Shown here one piece after another: positions 24,530 through 37,700 of a DNA stretch of 64,000 nt. Location: assembly GCF_030463535.1 (NCBI RefSeq), contig NC_132880.1:38535342-38599341 (forward strand), given 5' to 3'. The notes under the pieces were generated by a model. The model was not told where the DNA came from. It saw nothing but the letters and a program-made list of their open reading frames with translations, and did not search any database. This DNA comes from Salminus brasiliensis. Taxonomy: Eukaryota; Chordata; Actinopteri; Characiformes; Bryconidae. Every line of letters starts with the position of its first letter. Position 1 is the first letter of the stretch. The translations under genes were made by a program, and so were the position numbers.

Positions 24530-25860
24530 TGTAGAAAGTAGGAGGTGATGTTAATGTTTGTGAACATGTGAAATCCAAAACAATCCTGGTCTTCCATGAA
24601 TGCATAAACATCATGCTACATTTGGCAGGAAATGTTCGAATATATCACTACTTGGAAATACTCCAAAGCCGTGAAGCAGGAAGCCATCTAACTGTTCTTT
24701 TATGGATAAGTCTCTCCAAGCACCCAAACAACTTTCCACACAAACCTTTAAATCACCTCTTCTCCAGTTGGCATGAGAATTGCAAAAGCCATTTGAAGAC
24801 CATCTCTGCCCAGAAGCAGTATGAAACAGAGGAGCATGAAGTATAGAAAGACAGATACACAAAAGTGCAGCCAAGCATCATCTTAACACTTGGCATGACA
24901 TCTGAAACTTACATAACATTTTCCACATCGGATCACATTACTTTCCTGTCCATAAAATTCCCAATTTTGCCTTGAAATCTTCTGTGAATTTAAAAGGGAA
25001 AATATTCATGACATGACAGGCAACATGATATAGCTAGCCTCAGCTCCCTGACGTCACTATGCAGCCAACCATGGTAGCATTACTGTTGCTGCTTTTCATC
25101 ACCCGTACTTTGGACCACACGTATCTCAGACTGTCCAGAAAATGTCAGACATGAGACTAATTCCTGGAACCAAGTCAGGAAATATGAGTAAAATTTTAAC
25201 ATACCTGAAATATAATTTTTTTGTCAGTCGTGTTTTCAGAATGCCCATTCCAACCTGTGCTGTGGAACCAGTCGTGTTTAGACAGCTGTGACTGTGGTAC
25301 ATTGATAGCACGTTTATTTGCTCTAGGATAGCCTGGGTTTGATTCATGTGTCGGAATGACAGAATGAGGGAAGTAATGACTCATTAACCCTTTCCTGTAT
25401 AGTGTTGCTCTATGGCAGCAAGAATTGCCTTACGATTTTTTTGTGCCAAAGTACAATATCACTGCTCCCGTCTTTCTGTTTCTTTGAGAAGCTTTGTGGG
25501 AAAAACTGTAAACAATGTAAAACTGTAAAAAAATCTGGTCACATGCTTCCTGTTGAAGTCTTTTTTTCACACACACACACACACATCACATGGTGAGGTC
25601 TGGCTTCAGAAGTGCTATTCAAAAAATGAAAAACAATATCTGGGCATTGCCATTTCTTTCTCATATACCACACAACCTTAAAAAGGGGAGGGGGGGGGGG
25701 GTTCAGAGGTTCTTTAGTAAGGGATGTGGTTTTAAATGAAACCATTTAAACGCATAAATGGTTATTTGTCTTAATAAAAGGTTATATCTAGCACTATAGA
25801 GTTTTAATAATAAAAAAAAAAGATTTTCAGAACTATACAGTCCTATTTACCAAGAAGTGA
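24530..25860. other. intergenic, nothing recognised
   Basis: Contains a short (AC)n at 25569-25585 and a G run at 25689-25700. No gene is supported. Confidence 0.5.
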
Positions 25861-25869
25861 TTCAGTAAT

Positions 25870-26250
25870 AGGACAGGAGATCAACAAAACATTAAACATA
25901 AAAGCAAGCCAAAGGGCAAGAGCAGTGGCAGGGCAAAACCCCCTGAAAGCTAAAGGAAGAAACCGTGGGAGGAGCCAAGACAAGGGGGAACTATTTTTCT
26001 CTGATCAGAGAACAATTACTGTACCAACAATAAGTTCTGCTCAGGTGTACTGATATCTTCTTCATCTTTGTGATGGTAAGTAAATTTTATGTAATAATGA
26101 TAGTTAATGGTAATAATAATGATATGAGCACATAGTTAGCACCAGAGTCCATGCAAACTTTAGAGTAGTCAGTAAAGGAGGGTGGGCAACTAGTCTGAGG
26201 TGGGTGGCAGGAGAGCCCGAAGGTCAATCTTCCATTAGTTTCAGGTCAGA
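25870..26250. mobile_element. dispersed repeat, copy related to 36790-37265
   Basis: AGCAGTGGCAGGGCAAAACCCC, GAAGAAACCGTGGGAGGAGCC and CTGATCAGA parallel GACAGTGGCAAGGAAAAACTCC, GAAGAAACCTTGGGAGGAACC and CTGATCAGA of the second copy. The blocks following in both copies (AGTCCATGCAAACTTTAG against AGTCCATTTAGGTTTTAA) also match. The family is common in fish, but its class was not determined here. Confidence 0.6.
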
Positions 26251-26689
26251 TAAGTGGGCAGTCATTAACTCTGAAAAAGGTAAAGAGATACAGTTAGTTC
26301 TGTTTGGATTTATGGAGGAATTGTTGCCAGATGATAACAGTGCGAGATAAAGGAACTGCAATTACTGATATACAGTGGAAACAACCTTTGGTGTTCCAAG
26401 ACTATTCTTGTCCATTGTATTCATCTCCATGTTTTTTTTATGGCTGGATAATGAATTTGAATACTGTGTACTGTATATGTTTAATCATTTTGTATGCATT
26501 CCAGACTGCAGCTGAATTCTAATAAAATCTAATCAAACCAGGTTTATTGTCATGTCACATGAGCACAGGTGTAAAGGTAAGTGAACAGTGTAGGCACTTG
26601 TCCCTCACAGTAAAACACAGATATAACGTATAGATGTAAAATGCAGAATATATCATCACTGTCCAATAAAAACCTTTTATTTCAAAAAC

Positions 26690-26770
26690 AATTTTACAAT
26701 GGATGTCAGTGTAAAAAAGTTTTATTCTAAGTCACTGAGGAGCATTTCTATTGGTCCAGAATGATTTACA
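26690..26770. mobile_element. fragment of the GAGCATTTCTATTGGTCCA repeat family
   Basis: TGGATGTCAGTGTAAAAAAG and GAGGAGCATTTCTATTGGTCC are shared with 32930-32990 and, inverted, with 43975-44040 and 45150-45200. Confidence 0.55.
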
Positions 26771-27097
26771 CAGTGTACAGAGCAGCTAAAAACCATTCAT
26801 TTATCCATTTTCCATTTTCATTAAGAAAATTCCAGACAACATTTTATATGTATTTTTCATAATTTATGCAGAAGTGTTAATATTTAAAATGTTTTCTGAC
26901 TATATTAATCTGCTGGCCTCTGTCAAAGAAAGTGTAGAGAGAGAGAGAGAGACGGGGGGGAAAATAGTCTAGAACTTGATTTGTGTGCAAAGGCAAACAG
27001 ATGAACAACTACTGCATGGGTACGCTGACTTTGATGGTAGTTGAGGTCTAAACATGATGTTACAGTCAGAAGTAGATGGTTGCCATCTGCTGGCCCA

Positions 27098-27850
27098 AGA
27101 ATCAGAATCAGAACCAGAATCAGAAACTCTTTATTTCACCAAGTGTGTTACACATACAAGGAATTTGTCTTGGTGAGAGCAACACGTATGACAAGTAACA
27201 AAAAACACAGAACACAGTCTTAAACTACAGGGAAATGACACTAAACAATAAATAGAGTAGGGGATAAATTAAAAAAGTAAAAAGTACTAAAGGTAATAAA
27301 GAGCTGATATTTACAGAAAGTAAAGAGCTGATATTTACAGAAAAGAACATCTGTACAGTGTGCAAATAGACATAGTGCAAATAGGCAGAGTGCAAAATAG
27401 CTGTTCAGTCTGGTTTGGTACAGTTCAGTTGTATGTTTTGAGGTTTACAGTGGGAGGTGTTCACTGTGGTTGAAGAGCGCTACAGCTCTGGGGAAGAAGC
27501 TGTTAGCATGACGTGTTGTGCTGGTTTTGATGGACCGCAGTCTTCTACCAGAGGGGAGTGTCTGGAAGAGGAGGTGTCCAGGATGTGAGGGGTCAGATGT
27601 AATCTTGCCAGCCCGCTTCCTCACCCTGCTGGTGTAGATCTGCTGAAGTGATGGCAGGTTACATCCAATGATCCTCTCTGCTGTCCTGATGATGCGCTGG
27701 AGTTTGGTTCTTTCATGTGAGGTGGAGGAACCAAACCAGATAGTTATGGAGTCTGTGAGAATGGACTCGATGATCGCTGTGTAGAACTGGATCATCAGGG
27801 TCTGTGGCAGGTTGAATTTCTTGAGCTGTCTCAAGAAGAAGAAGAAAAAA
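27098..27850 (-). mobile_element. L2-like LINE 3' end, 5' truncated
   Basis: The minus-strand frame 27834-27445 encodes an RT C-terminus: FYTAIIESILTDSITIWFGS, KLQRIIRTAERIIGCNLPSL, HPGHLLFQTLPSGRRLRS, NSFFPRAVALFN. It is the same region as the LINE at 21892-24524 but a clearly different subfamily. The 3' UTR on the minus strand runs to about 27098, where GATTCTGATTCTTGG-type short repeats mark the 3' tail. A-rich DNA follows its truncated 5' end. Confidence 0.85.
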
Positions 27851-27954
27851 GTAGCAAAAAAAAAAAAAAAAGTAGCAGTGCAATGCTATTAGCCCTGAGA
27901 GACCAAAGCTGTGTCCAGAACTGTACCATATTAACAATCTCCTGCGTGTACAAA

Positions 27955-28255
27955 TCCAGATCACTATATAGAGCTTTATTATAGGGAACAGTATTCAACA
28001 AGGTAGTGAACGATTTCAGACACATCCCTATATGTGAGAGCTCAATGCTGTGTGACAGCAGATCGCATTGTGTAAGCAATCTGAACAACAGCCATCTTCA
28101 TAGAAGCTGAATGCAAATCTTCCAACCAAACAACATGATGGATTATGGGTATCCCATGTCCGATAGTAACATCATATATATTACAGTGCACTGAAAATTC
28201 GACACTACGTTTTCAGACACCTAAAGTAGTGCACAATATGGTGAATAGGCCAATA
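27955..28255. mobile_element. dispersed repeat relic (CACTATATAG type)
   Basis: CACTATATAGAGCTTTATTA, AGGTAGTGAACGATTTCAGA, CACATCCCTATATG and, farther on, TAAAGTAGTGCACAATATGG and GTGAATAGG resemble the two ends of a common teleost DNA repeat. No coding content was found. Confidence 0.4.
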
Positions 28256-28688
28256 TATTGAGTTCCTACCCTATCATCTCTCATGATGATACTAGACTGG
28301 ACAGCTAAATATGCTTGGAGGAGAACACTAACTGCCAATTGTGTTATGCCAGCTAATAGGCAGCCTTGGAATGTGCAGTTTTGGATTCCTAGCCATCGCC
28401 ATGGACTGAACTTGAGATCTTGTGATAGGGCCAGAACTTAGATAGCTACCTCGCATAAAACAAACACTCCTCCACATGCTGGAGGAACCATGGCTGCAAC
28501 AGCTAAGAGCGTTAAAAGCATATGAATGGCTGCACGAGAGGTATTCCACTTTGTCTATCTGCACTGCAGATGGCTGTCTCCTAACTGATAAGGTCCAAAA
28601 CTGAGCTGAGATTTCTGCTTTAGCTTTTTAGTCAACTCTGTGGCTGTACGGAAACAGCATAACAGCTATCTAACTGTGGAGGATATGG

Positions 28689-28689
<1 letters not shown>

Positions 28690-28757
<68 letters not shown>
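28690..28757. repeat. (AT)n(AC)n microsatellite
   Basis: Perfect AT units pass directly into AC units. Confidence 0.97.
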
Positions 28758-28779
28758 TAATGTGCTGTATTATGCTGCA

Positions 28780-29420
28780 TATCAGCCATTTAGTGGGCAG
28801 AGTGTAAATAAAAAGCCAGCTCCTGAGAGCCTCTCATCAAGTGTGTGATGCACTAGGTCACTCTCCATGAATGCTTCCACAGCCACATACTTCCTGGCTG
28901 ACAGACTATGTAAAGGCATGCAAACTGCACCACTAAATTCCAATGTTGCATTGGTCAACAAATCTATACTGAACACGTTGTTTTGGAAATACCTACAGAT
29001 CAACCAGAGCTTTACTTTGAAAGCTCCCTCCTTGATGAGGCCTCCAGACAAGTTTCCACTGGAAGCCCAACAGTTTCGCATTCAGTGGCCAACTCCGTAA
29101 CGCTGGAATTGCTCTTTCTCTCATCAGCCACAGACCACACAGCTTCACAACCCAGCATAATGGATTCATCTCCTTGAAGTCAAGCCACCCTTCCATAAGT
29201 GGTGGTCCAGTGCTGATCTTCAACATAAAGAATCTGTGTAATGTGAATATTCGACACAGCTCAGCGCCATCCCAAACATTTAATAAACCCCTGACCTGCA
29301 CAGCCTCACAAAGCCATGAAAGTATTTCAGAATGATAAACGATTACAGCTCTTCCAGGAAAAACACAAGACTTATGCAATTCCTCCCCTTGGATAAACTG
29401 CTTGGTGCTCAACAGCTTGG
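28780..29420. other. unassigned stretch with overlapping open frames on both strands
   Basis: Frames of 64-139 residues are open on both strands (for example minus 29412-28993 and plus 28983-29177). The composition looks coding-like, but no family was recognised and no splice sites fit. It could be a decayed retrocopy, a transposon coding fragment or chance. Confidence 0.25.
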
Positions 29421-29924
29421 AGATGTTTTATTCGTAACATCTCACATCATCTCTTTCTGCCAGAACAGTGGAAAGACTTTTAAACATACAGTAGGCCCGT
29501 GTCCTCGCTCGCTTCCTGTGAGGTAAATCTGCAAAAGAGTGACATCTGGTGGCATTTCCAGACACTGTTTGATGGCTTGGTGTCTTTCTGATGAGTCCTA
29601 AAGAATTTCTCATTTGGGTTCTAATAATAAATGCTAATGGATGTTCGCAGAAACATGCCATTGCCACATGCAAAGTGAGACATTGGATATTAATATTCAC
29701 ATAATTCATAATTTAAAAGCATTAGATGGATTAAAAAGGATCATACTAAGTACTGTAGCAAAGGATACTATAGTATAGTATATAGCAAATGAAAAGTGTT
29801 CTTTGACTGTTAACAATAGTGAAACCCATATCCATGTACCATATCCATATACATATTCCCTAACCTACAATGTGGCCATTTACACTGGCAAAGAACCATA
29901 TAAGACAAGACAGAACCATATTCA

Positions 29925-30170
29925 CCATTTGTATTGTACACAGTTGGAACTTGCCCTCCACCTTTTACCCATCCGTGCATTGAACACACACATAGTGATC
30001 AAACACACACAGTGACCGTGAGAACACCTGCCCAGAGCGGTGGGCAGCCCGGGGAGCAGAGAGGGTTGAGGGCTTACTCAAGGGCCGAATGGTGGTAGCT
30101 TGCCAAGCCCAGGTATAAAATCCACAACGCTCTCAACAATAGCCTGGTGCTCTAACTACTGAGCAATGTA
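29925..30170 (-). mobile_element. decayed tRNA-derived SINE
   Basis: GGGGAGCAGAGAGGGTTGAGGG, TAGCTTGCCAAGCCCAGG and GCTCTAACTACTGAGCAATG follow the same order as the SINE at 14470-14705. Its B-box is mutated. Confidence 0.7.
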
Positions 30171-30188
30171 TGTTCTTTGAGCTTTCAT

Positions 30189-30330
30189 GATACTACAGTC
30201 TTGTGCAAAAGTTTTAGCACCCCTGTTCAAATGGCCAAATTTGTGCTGAGTTTACCACCCTGAAATAAAAAAATATTCTGCATTACATTATGAAATGCTG
30301 GTGATGCTGATCAAATCAGCAAACACAAAC
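30189..30330. mobile_element. probable Tc1/mariner terminus
   Basis: ACAGTCTTGTGCAAAAGTTTTAGCACCCC resembles the end of a common fish Tc1/mariner family. No partner end was identified nearby. Confidence 0.4.
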
Positions 30331-30539
30331 AAACAAACCTGTTGTCTTCTAATTATATTCATGTATCCAACATATCTACAATTTTACTGACCAACAATAC
30401 ATATCCGCTCACAAAACTAACAAACAAACAAAAAGCATGGTCCAGCCTGAACAGCCCGGCCACGCTGGTCCACCTGTATAAACAGTTTCCCCCAAATAGT
30501 CAACCAGCATGACCAGTATGTTTTGATTTTGGCAGATAT

Positions 30540-31065
30540 GGATTGCACCTGCCTCCTAAATAACATTAATGTGCAAATTACGTTCTTTATATCATGACCT
30601 GTTGCTCCAATCAGCTATAACATAAGCCTAATACTATGTAGGCACCAAGACGGTAGCAGAAGATCCTTTTAAGTCTTGTATGTTGTGAGGTGGTGCCTCC
30701 ATGGATCACATCAATGAGCCTTAAGTGCTTATGACCATCTCACTGGTTTACCAGTTGTTCTTTTTTGGACCCCTTTTGGTAGGTACTGACCACTGCATAT
30801 CAGAAACACCCCACAAGACCTGCATGATGTTTTGGAGATGTTCTGACCCAGTCATCTAGCCATTAAAATGGCCCTTGTCAAAGTGTCGAAGATTCTTTTG
30901 CTTGCCCATTTTTCCTGCTTTGAACATATCACCTTCAAGAACTGACTGTCCACTTGCTGCCTAATAAATACCACCCCTTGACAGATGAAGATACATATAC
31001 CTGCATCTACATCACCCATTGGTCAAACTGCTTCACATCACAGCCGACTGGCTACAGCCTAAAAA
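30540..31065. mobile_element. decayed Tc1-like non-autonomous element
   Basis: TGGTGCCTCCATGGATC and GCTTGCCCATTTTTCCTGCT, then GTCCACTTGCTGCCTAATAAATACCACCC are features of a Tc1-derived element related to the one at 32271-32828. Strongly diverged. Confidence 0.5.
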
Positions 31066-31069
31066 TGCC

Positions 31070-32265
31070 TGAACTCAAATGTAAACACAATCAGTTAGTT
31101 TTTTTTTTTACATGATTATTTATTATTTATGTAAGTGTTAATGAATGTGTTAAAAAACTTAATTTAAAAGGTGGTAAAAGCAACACCTTTTTTATTCATT
31201 AATAGTTTATTATTTTACTTAATTTTTAGCTTATAATAAGCTGTTCATACAGGACAGTCAATACAGTAGAATACTGCTATTCTAAAGGTAACTGTGTATT
31301 TGACACATGCAGTATATGGCCTGGAGATCCAGCAGATGGAGCTAGACATTTAACCTGGCTGTGGCATCTGGCTCTGGCATCTGGCTCATCTGGATCATTT
31401 CATATCAAATCTCACATCTAAACCATCAGAAATAAAAGCATGGATCTGGCTTTGAGTAGCAGACAACAAAAGTGTGTGACGAGCAAAAATAAGGGCATCA
31501 AAGAGCCTTGCGCTAATAATGTTTGACAGCAGCTGCATGAGTCGTGCTATTTTCTGACATCTGGGAGCGTGTGTTTTATGAGACAGATAAAGTGTTCCTC
31601 TGGGATTTGCAACAGCTGTCATTACGAACTGGAGCTAGTGAGAAATTGTCACCATCCGCAGCAAACATAAAGAACCATACACACTCACACACTGATGACA
31701 AAAAGTCCTGTAGTCCTGTATGCCTCTTTGAAAAAAAAAAACATCATCTAGCCCATCTCTGATGTGCATCAGTTGTGTTTAGACTGTCCGTTCTCATGCT
31801 GTTACAGCAGCTGACCTCAGCTGGGCTGCCACATGAAGATCGCTCCAAACAGCACCAGCGGACACTGATTTTAGTGGCTTGGTGACAGTTTTGTCTGAAG
31901 TGGTTTCTGTTCGGCCGCCTGACAGGACCGTGAAGAAGACTCTGCTGTTGTGTCTGAGCCTTTGAGATGAGATGATTAATGACAAAGGGCCGGAGAAGGC
32001 CCAGAGCACATTCTGACGTATTATTATCCATACCACGGGAAAAAAATAGAGTCTGTGTCACACAAACAATTCAGATTCTGACAACAGGGCAGTTAGTGAC
32101 TTCTCCTATTGTGGGAAAACACAATGCAGAGGAAACACAGTCAACACAACAATGTAGCCATATAGAAATCTGATGTATGGCAATATACAGATCTCAAACA
32201 TTACATATATTACAAAAATACATCATATAATCCCCTTATACCCAACATGTGCTTATCACAAGTTT
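31070..32265. other. intergenic, nothing recognised
   Basis: AT-rich, then unique-looking DNA. No gene is supported by splice sites or motif. Confidence 0.5.
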
Positions 32266-32270
32266 TAATA

Positions 32271-32828
32271 TACACTGATCAGCTGTAACATTAGCACCAC
32301 TGACAGGTGAAGTGAAAAATATTGATTATTTTCATCTACATGGTCGTCTATAAAGGGCTGGTTGTATTAAGTAGCAAGTGAATAGTCAGTTCTTGGAGGT
32401 GATGTGATGACGTGTTAAAGGCAGGTGAAATGGGCAAGCATAAGAATCTGAGACACTTTGACAAGGGTCAACTTGTGATGGGTAGAGGACTGGATCAGAA
32501 CATCTCCAAAACATCAGGCAGCTCTTGTGGGGTGTTCCCAGTATGCAGTGATCGGTACCTACCAAAAGTGCTTAAAGATTCAAGGATAACCGGTGACCTG
32601 GCAAAAGGGTCATGGACACCTAAGGCTAACGGATTGATGCGATCTACAGAGACTACACTCCCAGCTAACAGGACTTAACGGATGTCCTGTGCTGCTAACA
32701 TCTTGCCAGATACCACAGGATGCCTTCAGAGGTCTTGAGGAGTGCATATCTCGAATGGTCAATCAGTTGGGGTGGCACAAGGGGGGCCTACTTAATATTA
32801 GACACTAATGTTATGGCTGATCAGTGTA
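32271..32828 (+). mobile_element. Tc1-like transposon relic with TIRs and broken transposase N-terminus
   Basis: The ends TACACTGATCAGCTGTAACA and ...TTATGGCTGATCAGTGTA are inverted repeats of each other. Inside, 32430-32520 reads MGKHKNLRHFDKGQLVMGRG and NISKTSGSS, the helix-turn-helix start of a Tc1-family transposase. After that the frame decays, and most of the catalytic domain is deleted (558 bp in total against roughly 1.5 kb for an intact element). Confidence 0.8.
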
Positions 32829-32834
32829 TGTCTA

Positions 32835-35085
32835 ACACATATATTTAACAATATGTAATAGAAAATCATGACTTTCATGAAAAAAACAGCAACTTTGTCT
32901 GAGAGAAGCAGGAAAATGTTTTACCTTTAAATGGAAGTCAATGTAAGAATTTATTCCATTTAATTTTGGAGCATTTCTATTGGTCCATTCATCATGAATT
33001 ATTTATACATTTATTTAAATGTAAATCTATGTCCACAAAGGTTTTCATCTACCAATCAAAAATATAAGTATGATCCATATATCATGCATGTGTCCAACAT
33101 ATGATACTAACAGATTTAAAAATATAGGTCCATCTATTTTCAAGTCTTTTATGATACGGATGTGCATATGTGGCCATAGATCAGATTTTGGTGTTTGGTG
33201 AAATGTTTCTGTAAAGCCCTAAAAGCAAACATTACAGACAAACTCATGTCTGTGAAAGCTGATAATGGCTCTCTACACTTGGTCATGTTTCTTGGGGGCA
33301 CATCCACACTCACAGTAGAGGTTAGAGGCTTGTGCAACAGGGTGTGAGGCCTTTTACAATGTGGTGTGATAAATGCTTGGTGTGTTCCAGCTCATTCGCT
33401 GTGCTTAAAAAAGCCAGAAGACCTCCAGCAACACTGTCAGGCACGCAGGCATCAGCAAATGATCCGATTCTGGTTTTATCTACTCTCCTCCTGTCTCATG
33501 TAGCCACAGGATTTCTTCTGCCTCAGAAACAATAACCTAATTATCTCCACTGTCCAGACAGATGGGGTAGTTGGTACATATAATTACCAGCAATGAGAGG
33601 TCAAATTCCGCAATCACACACACACATACACACACAGAGGACACTATGAGGACACTGCAGTCCTGTCATGCTTACACACTCTCCCTCCACTCAAGCCAGG
33701 CAGTCTTACTGTGAGAAACAGAGAAAGTGCTAATGGGTGTGCATATGCTTAAGGCTTGTGAGCATGATTGATTGCATGTGTATGTGTGTATGTGTAAGAT
33801 TTAGGCGTTGACGGTTATGTGGTGTTGGGGAAAGAAGAAAAAAAAAAGCCCAGATCCTTGGCAACGGGCTTGAGGTTCCTTTCTGTCGCCTGCCTGTTTT
33901 TTTAAGGCAATTAAATCAGCATGGTTTGGGGCTGTCCTGGGGCAGCTTAGAATGGGAGCACATTTAACACACTGCCCTTGGTCAGAGAGGCCGCTTAGAT
34001 TGGCTTTGACCAACTCCAAATACAACTGAATCAGGGTTTCTAAACACTTAACAGTGGTTGTGAATTAAATTAAGAAGCGTTGATACTACCGTATATTTCA
34101 GGACAGATCATTTAGGGATACATTTGCACACTAAAGAAATACCATGATTTCAAAATGAATTCACTGCTGAGAATGAACTGTTCTGTCTCAGCTCTAATCA
34201 GAAAGACGTGTTTGCCATTACTGTACTAAAATTTACTCTATAGCTAGCAACCCAATTTAAGTATCTGTATTTATAAGTATCTGTATCATTTTGTATCTGT
34301 ATTCAGTCCAAATGACATTATCAAACTACTGTATACTGTACAGAATACACTCTGAGCAAAAATAAAAAAATGGGTTTCCTAACTAGTAACAATAGAGGGT
34401 GTGTGTGTATGTTTCAGTTTACTTTTAGGTTATTTTATGTACAGTATGCAAAAGCTATCCCTGCAGTTAAATAGAGGAAAATATTCTCTTCAAACCTTGA
34501 GTTAAATATTCCTGTTTAAGGATGTGTCCCCATTTGTTCTTGGTAAAATACTTCATATGCTGGGTTCATCAGCATTGTTTTGCTTACACAGCAAGTCAAA
34601 ATGTTTTGGTTCCACTGCTGGGGATTAGTCTTAGCTTTCTGGACAAAACAAGCACAAAACAAGTAAACAAGCACTGGAAGTTTTCTTGAGGGACAGATTA
34701 CTAAACAGACCTACGGGACTCATGCCCAAGGGCCTTGGCCACTAGGGGTCCCTAAACCAGCATAGACTTAAAGCTGCCCATTAGCCTATTGTTTTTTTTC
34801 CCCTTTTTTTCATTTAGCAAATACAGCCTTTACCTACACACATGTGCTTTTACTTTTTCTTTGGACAGCGACATGACTCCAAATGACAAATAGAAATCAA
34901 GGAAAGCTATTGACTGCAGAAAATGCAGCTCTACGTCCTCTCTTTCATTTACCCAGCCGTTATTCCACATACCCTGCCTCTCATTTAAACTGGAATGTCT
35001 CATCACAAAAAGTTAAAGACAAAAACTAATTTACCAGTGTTGGCCAAATGGCATAAAACTGCATGGAACAAAATCCAGCTGAAGA
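32835..35085. other. intergenic with one small repeat fragment
   Basis: 32930-32990 carries TGGAAGTCAATGTAAGAA and GGAGCATTTCTATTGGTCCA of the family also seen at 26690. A short (CA)n is at 33617-33638. Nothing else was recognised. Confidence 0.45.
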
Positions 35086-35089
35086 CCAG

Positions 35090-35620
35090 CTTCTGCTGGT
35101 AACTGGTTTTAGATAGCATAAGGTGGTCTTTGATGGTCACGGTGGTTGAAAAGCAGCTCATCCAGGTGAAAACCTGAAAAACCTATGCTTGTAAACAGGC
35201 TGGTTGACCAGCTTAGCTATTGACCTGTATAGTATATATTTTAACTTAAGTTTTATTATAGGTCTATTAGCATGACAAACTTGACTAAGCTGGTGGCCAA
35301 GCTGGTTATACTGGTAAAGATAATTGACTTTGGTCAAGATGAACAGATTGGTGGTCAGGCTGCTCATGCTGGTCAAACACTGTGATCTCCAGAAGTCAGA
35401 GATCCAAAGAAATTAATAATACACTCAGTGTATCCAAGACTGGAGTAATATATATGATATCTGCATGATGGTCACACTGGTTGACATGCTTGGTCAGCCT
35501 GGCCATGCTGATAGACCAGCTAAACCATCAACCTCAAACAAGCAGAAACCCTTGGCCTATGAAGACCTAAGCTGGTCAACCAGCAACCAGGTTGATTTGA
35601 CCAGGTTGTTTTTAAGTGTT
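35090..35620. repeat. decayed minisatellite-like array of GCTGGT(C/T)-type units
   Basis: Motifs such as CTGGTTGACCAGCTTAG, GGTCAGGCTGCTCATGCTGG, CTTGGTCAGCCTGGCCATGC and CTGGTCAACCAGC recur in both orientations with diverged spacing. A smaller cluster is at 30440-30530. Not a CRISPR array: units are diverged and irregularly spaced. Confidence 0.55.
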
Positions 35621-35624
35621 GCTA

Positions 35625-36785
35625 AATACATTGTGGGCAATGTACTCAGTATTCAACCATCACATCACGTACTATTGTTCCCAAGCATTCTGTCCAACTA
35701 GGTATTTCGTTTACCTGAGAAGAGGTCAGTAACTGCAAGCTGAGAAGGAATTTCACCTAAGAGAAGTTGAGTTACAGACCTTGGATCAGACTTTCCAGTT
35801 AAATACATATTCTATAAATCTGTTCCAGGTTCTAGGGGGAAATGAATGTGCTTATTCTACATTTTTCCCGTATGCTAACTCCCACTATTTATGAGCTTTA
35901 CATGCTGCACACAGCCTCCCCTCCTGGAGCTGAGCAGCCAAGGGAAACTCAAGAAGGGCAAAACACCATCAGCATTTCTTTAAAAAATGAACAATCTGTT
36001 GGAAGGATATTCTACTTATCCTCTGTATATTTCAACTGCAAGAGGCATGTGCAAAAAATGAGGCCCCTGCTGTGAATCTCAGCTGTAAAAGTCCAAAAAG
36101 CAGGAACTAATCAGCAAAGTGGGAAACTTCACTGACAAATGAGTAAAGATATCTAATAAGAAAATGACAGCAAGTATCAACAGTAAATGAACACAGTCAG
36201 CAATGCGACTCGTAAATGATGATGATTTCTTCGGAAAGTACCCTGGGTGGGATGCGGTAAAGTACTCAGTCACAAAGCCTTTATGGTCGGATCAGATTTC
36301 TTTTGGTCTGCTGGAGTGTGCTTTAAACACAATTGGAGGAAATATCTGATATTAATGTGAGCTGTCTAAGCAGAGCGGTAAACCTCAGTGCTTGTGCTGG
36401 ATAGAAACCAACCGCACTTAGGTCCTGCCAGTCTGGTGTGGCTCCATGGCTGAGTTTACTTGGCCACGGCTCCAGCCGCCCCGATCAGGGGAAGTGCTCT
36501 CATGTCACCTGATCCTCGTGACTCAGAGGAAACTCACACCCCCCGAGCGGCCTGTTTTACTGTGGGAACACAGCAACTACGCTGTGCAAACATGTCACTT
36601 GTCACAAGATTCTTGTCTCTGGTCAGCAGTCTGGCCTGAAATGGTGGAGGGTTATCAGCTTTACCAAGTGAACACTGAGGAAACATTCTTTTGCAGATAA
36701 TGTTCGTAGAGGATGTCACACATCCAGAACCTATGTAACACCCCTCTCTCAATCTCATCTAGATTAGTACATCTGCCTGCAGTAC
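35625..36785. other. intergenic, nothing recognised
   Basis: No gene, RNA gene or repeat family is supported. Confidence 0.5.
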
Positions 36786-36789
36786 AAAT

Positions 36790-37265
36790 TGCAAGTCAAA
36801 TTTATTTATATAGTGCTTTTTACAACTGTTGTTGTCACAAATCAACTTTACACAATCAGTAATTAGTACAAGAACAGAACAAAAAGAAATAACGTAAGAA
36901 GACATGAAGGATTCAAGGCCCCCAGTGAGCAAGCAAATGGCGACAGTGGCAAGGAAAAACTCCCTCAGAGCTGGAGGAAGAAACCTTGGGAGGAACCAAG
37001 ACTCACAAGGGGGCCCCGACCCATCCTCCTCTGATCAGAACTATTTATTATTGATAAAAGTTACCAAACCATCTATACTGTTGAACTGCTCTAATCATAA
37101 TCATAATATATTAATCATAGTGTAGTATAACTTTATATAGTCATGGCAGTGATGTGGCAGATAGTTAAGAGTCCATTTAGGTTTTAACATGGTCATTAGA
37201 CAGGTAGCAGTGATAGGAGGGTGTGCCGCTGGTCTGGCATGGTCTGGCTGGTCTGGCATTAGGTA
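36790..37265. mobile_element. dispersed fish repeat (TCAAATTTATTTATATAGTGC...)
   Basis: The copy begins GTCAAATTTATTTATATAGTGC and contains GTGAGCAAGCAAATGGCGAC, GACAGTGGCAAGGAAAAACT and GAAGAAACCTTGGGAGGAAC. It is more complete than the copy at 25870-26250. Non-coding. Confidence 0.65.
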
Positions 37266-37469
37266 AGACACATTTTTACTGTACAGCATGTTTTAAAAAA
37301 GGGTGATGTTCATGGAAAGCACACCTCTCCAACTGTTAAGCGAAGGATGGCTTGATCATGCTCTAGGTTTGCGCTGCAGCCAGTGGCACAGGAAACATTT
37401 CACTGGAATAGATCCAACTACATGTCATCAAATTCTATAAGCAAACATCACATCATCTGTAAAGAAGGC

Positions 37470-37700
37470 TGAGGATGATTAAAAGGCTTCTACAGCAGGA
37501 TAATGATTATAAACACACCACAAGAATCAACAACAGACCTCAAAAGAGCAGCGCAGGAAGACGGGCCAAAAAATCTCACAGAAGTAGAAGCTACTAGAAG
37601 AAACAAGAACTGGTTAGACAAAGGGGGTGTTAGAAAGTACTGACCATGCAGAAAGTACTGACCATGCAGAGTGCCCAAATTCTGGCTTCCATTCGTCATC
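37470..37700 (+). mobile_element. Tc1-like transposase C-terminal fragment
   Basis: In one frame it reads LLQQDNDYKHTT, matching the QQDND-KHT motif around a catalytic Asp of Tc1-family transposases. The next blocks (CTCAAAAGAGCAG, AGGAAGACGGGCC, AATCTCACAGAAGTAG) match 60150-60215. Stops follow and the fragment is dead. An 18-bp unit (GAAAGTACTGACCATGCA) is tandemly doubled at its end. Confidence 0.65.

Noticed and set aside
35090..35620. possible CRISPR-like array of short repeated units
   Set aside because: Units are diverged, occur in both orientations and lack regular spacers; this is eukaryotic minisatellite-like DNA.
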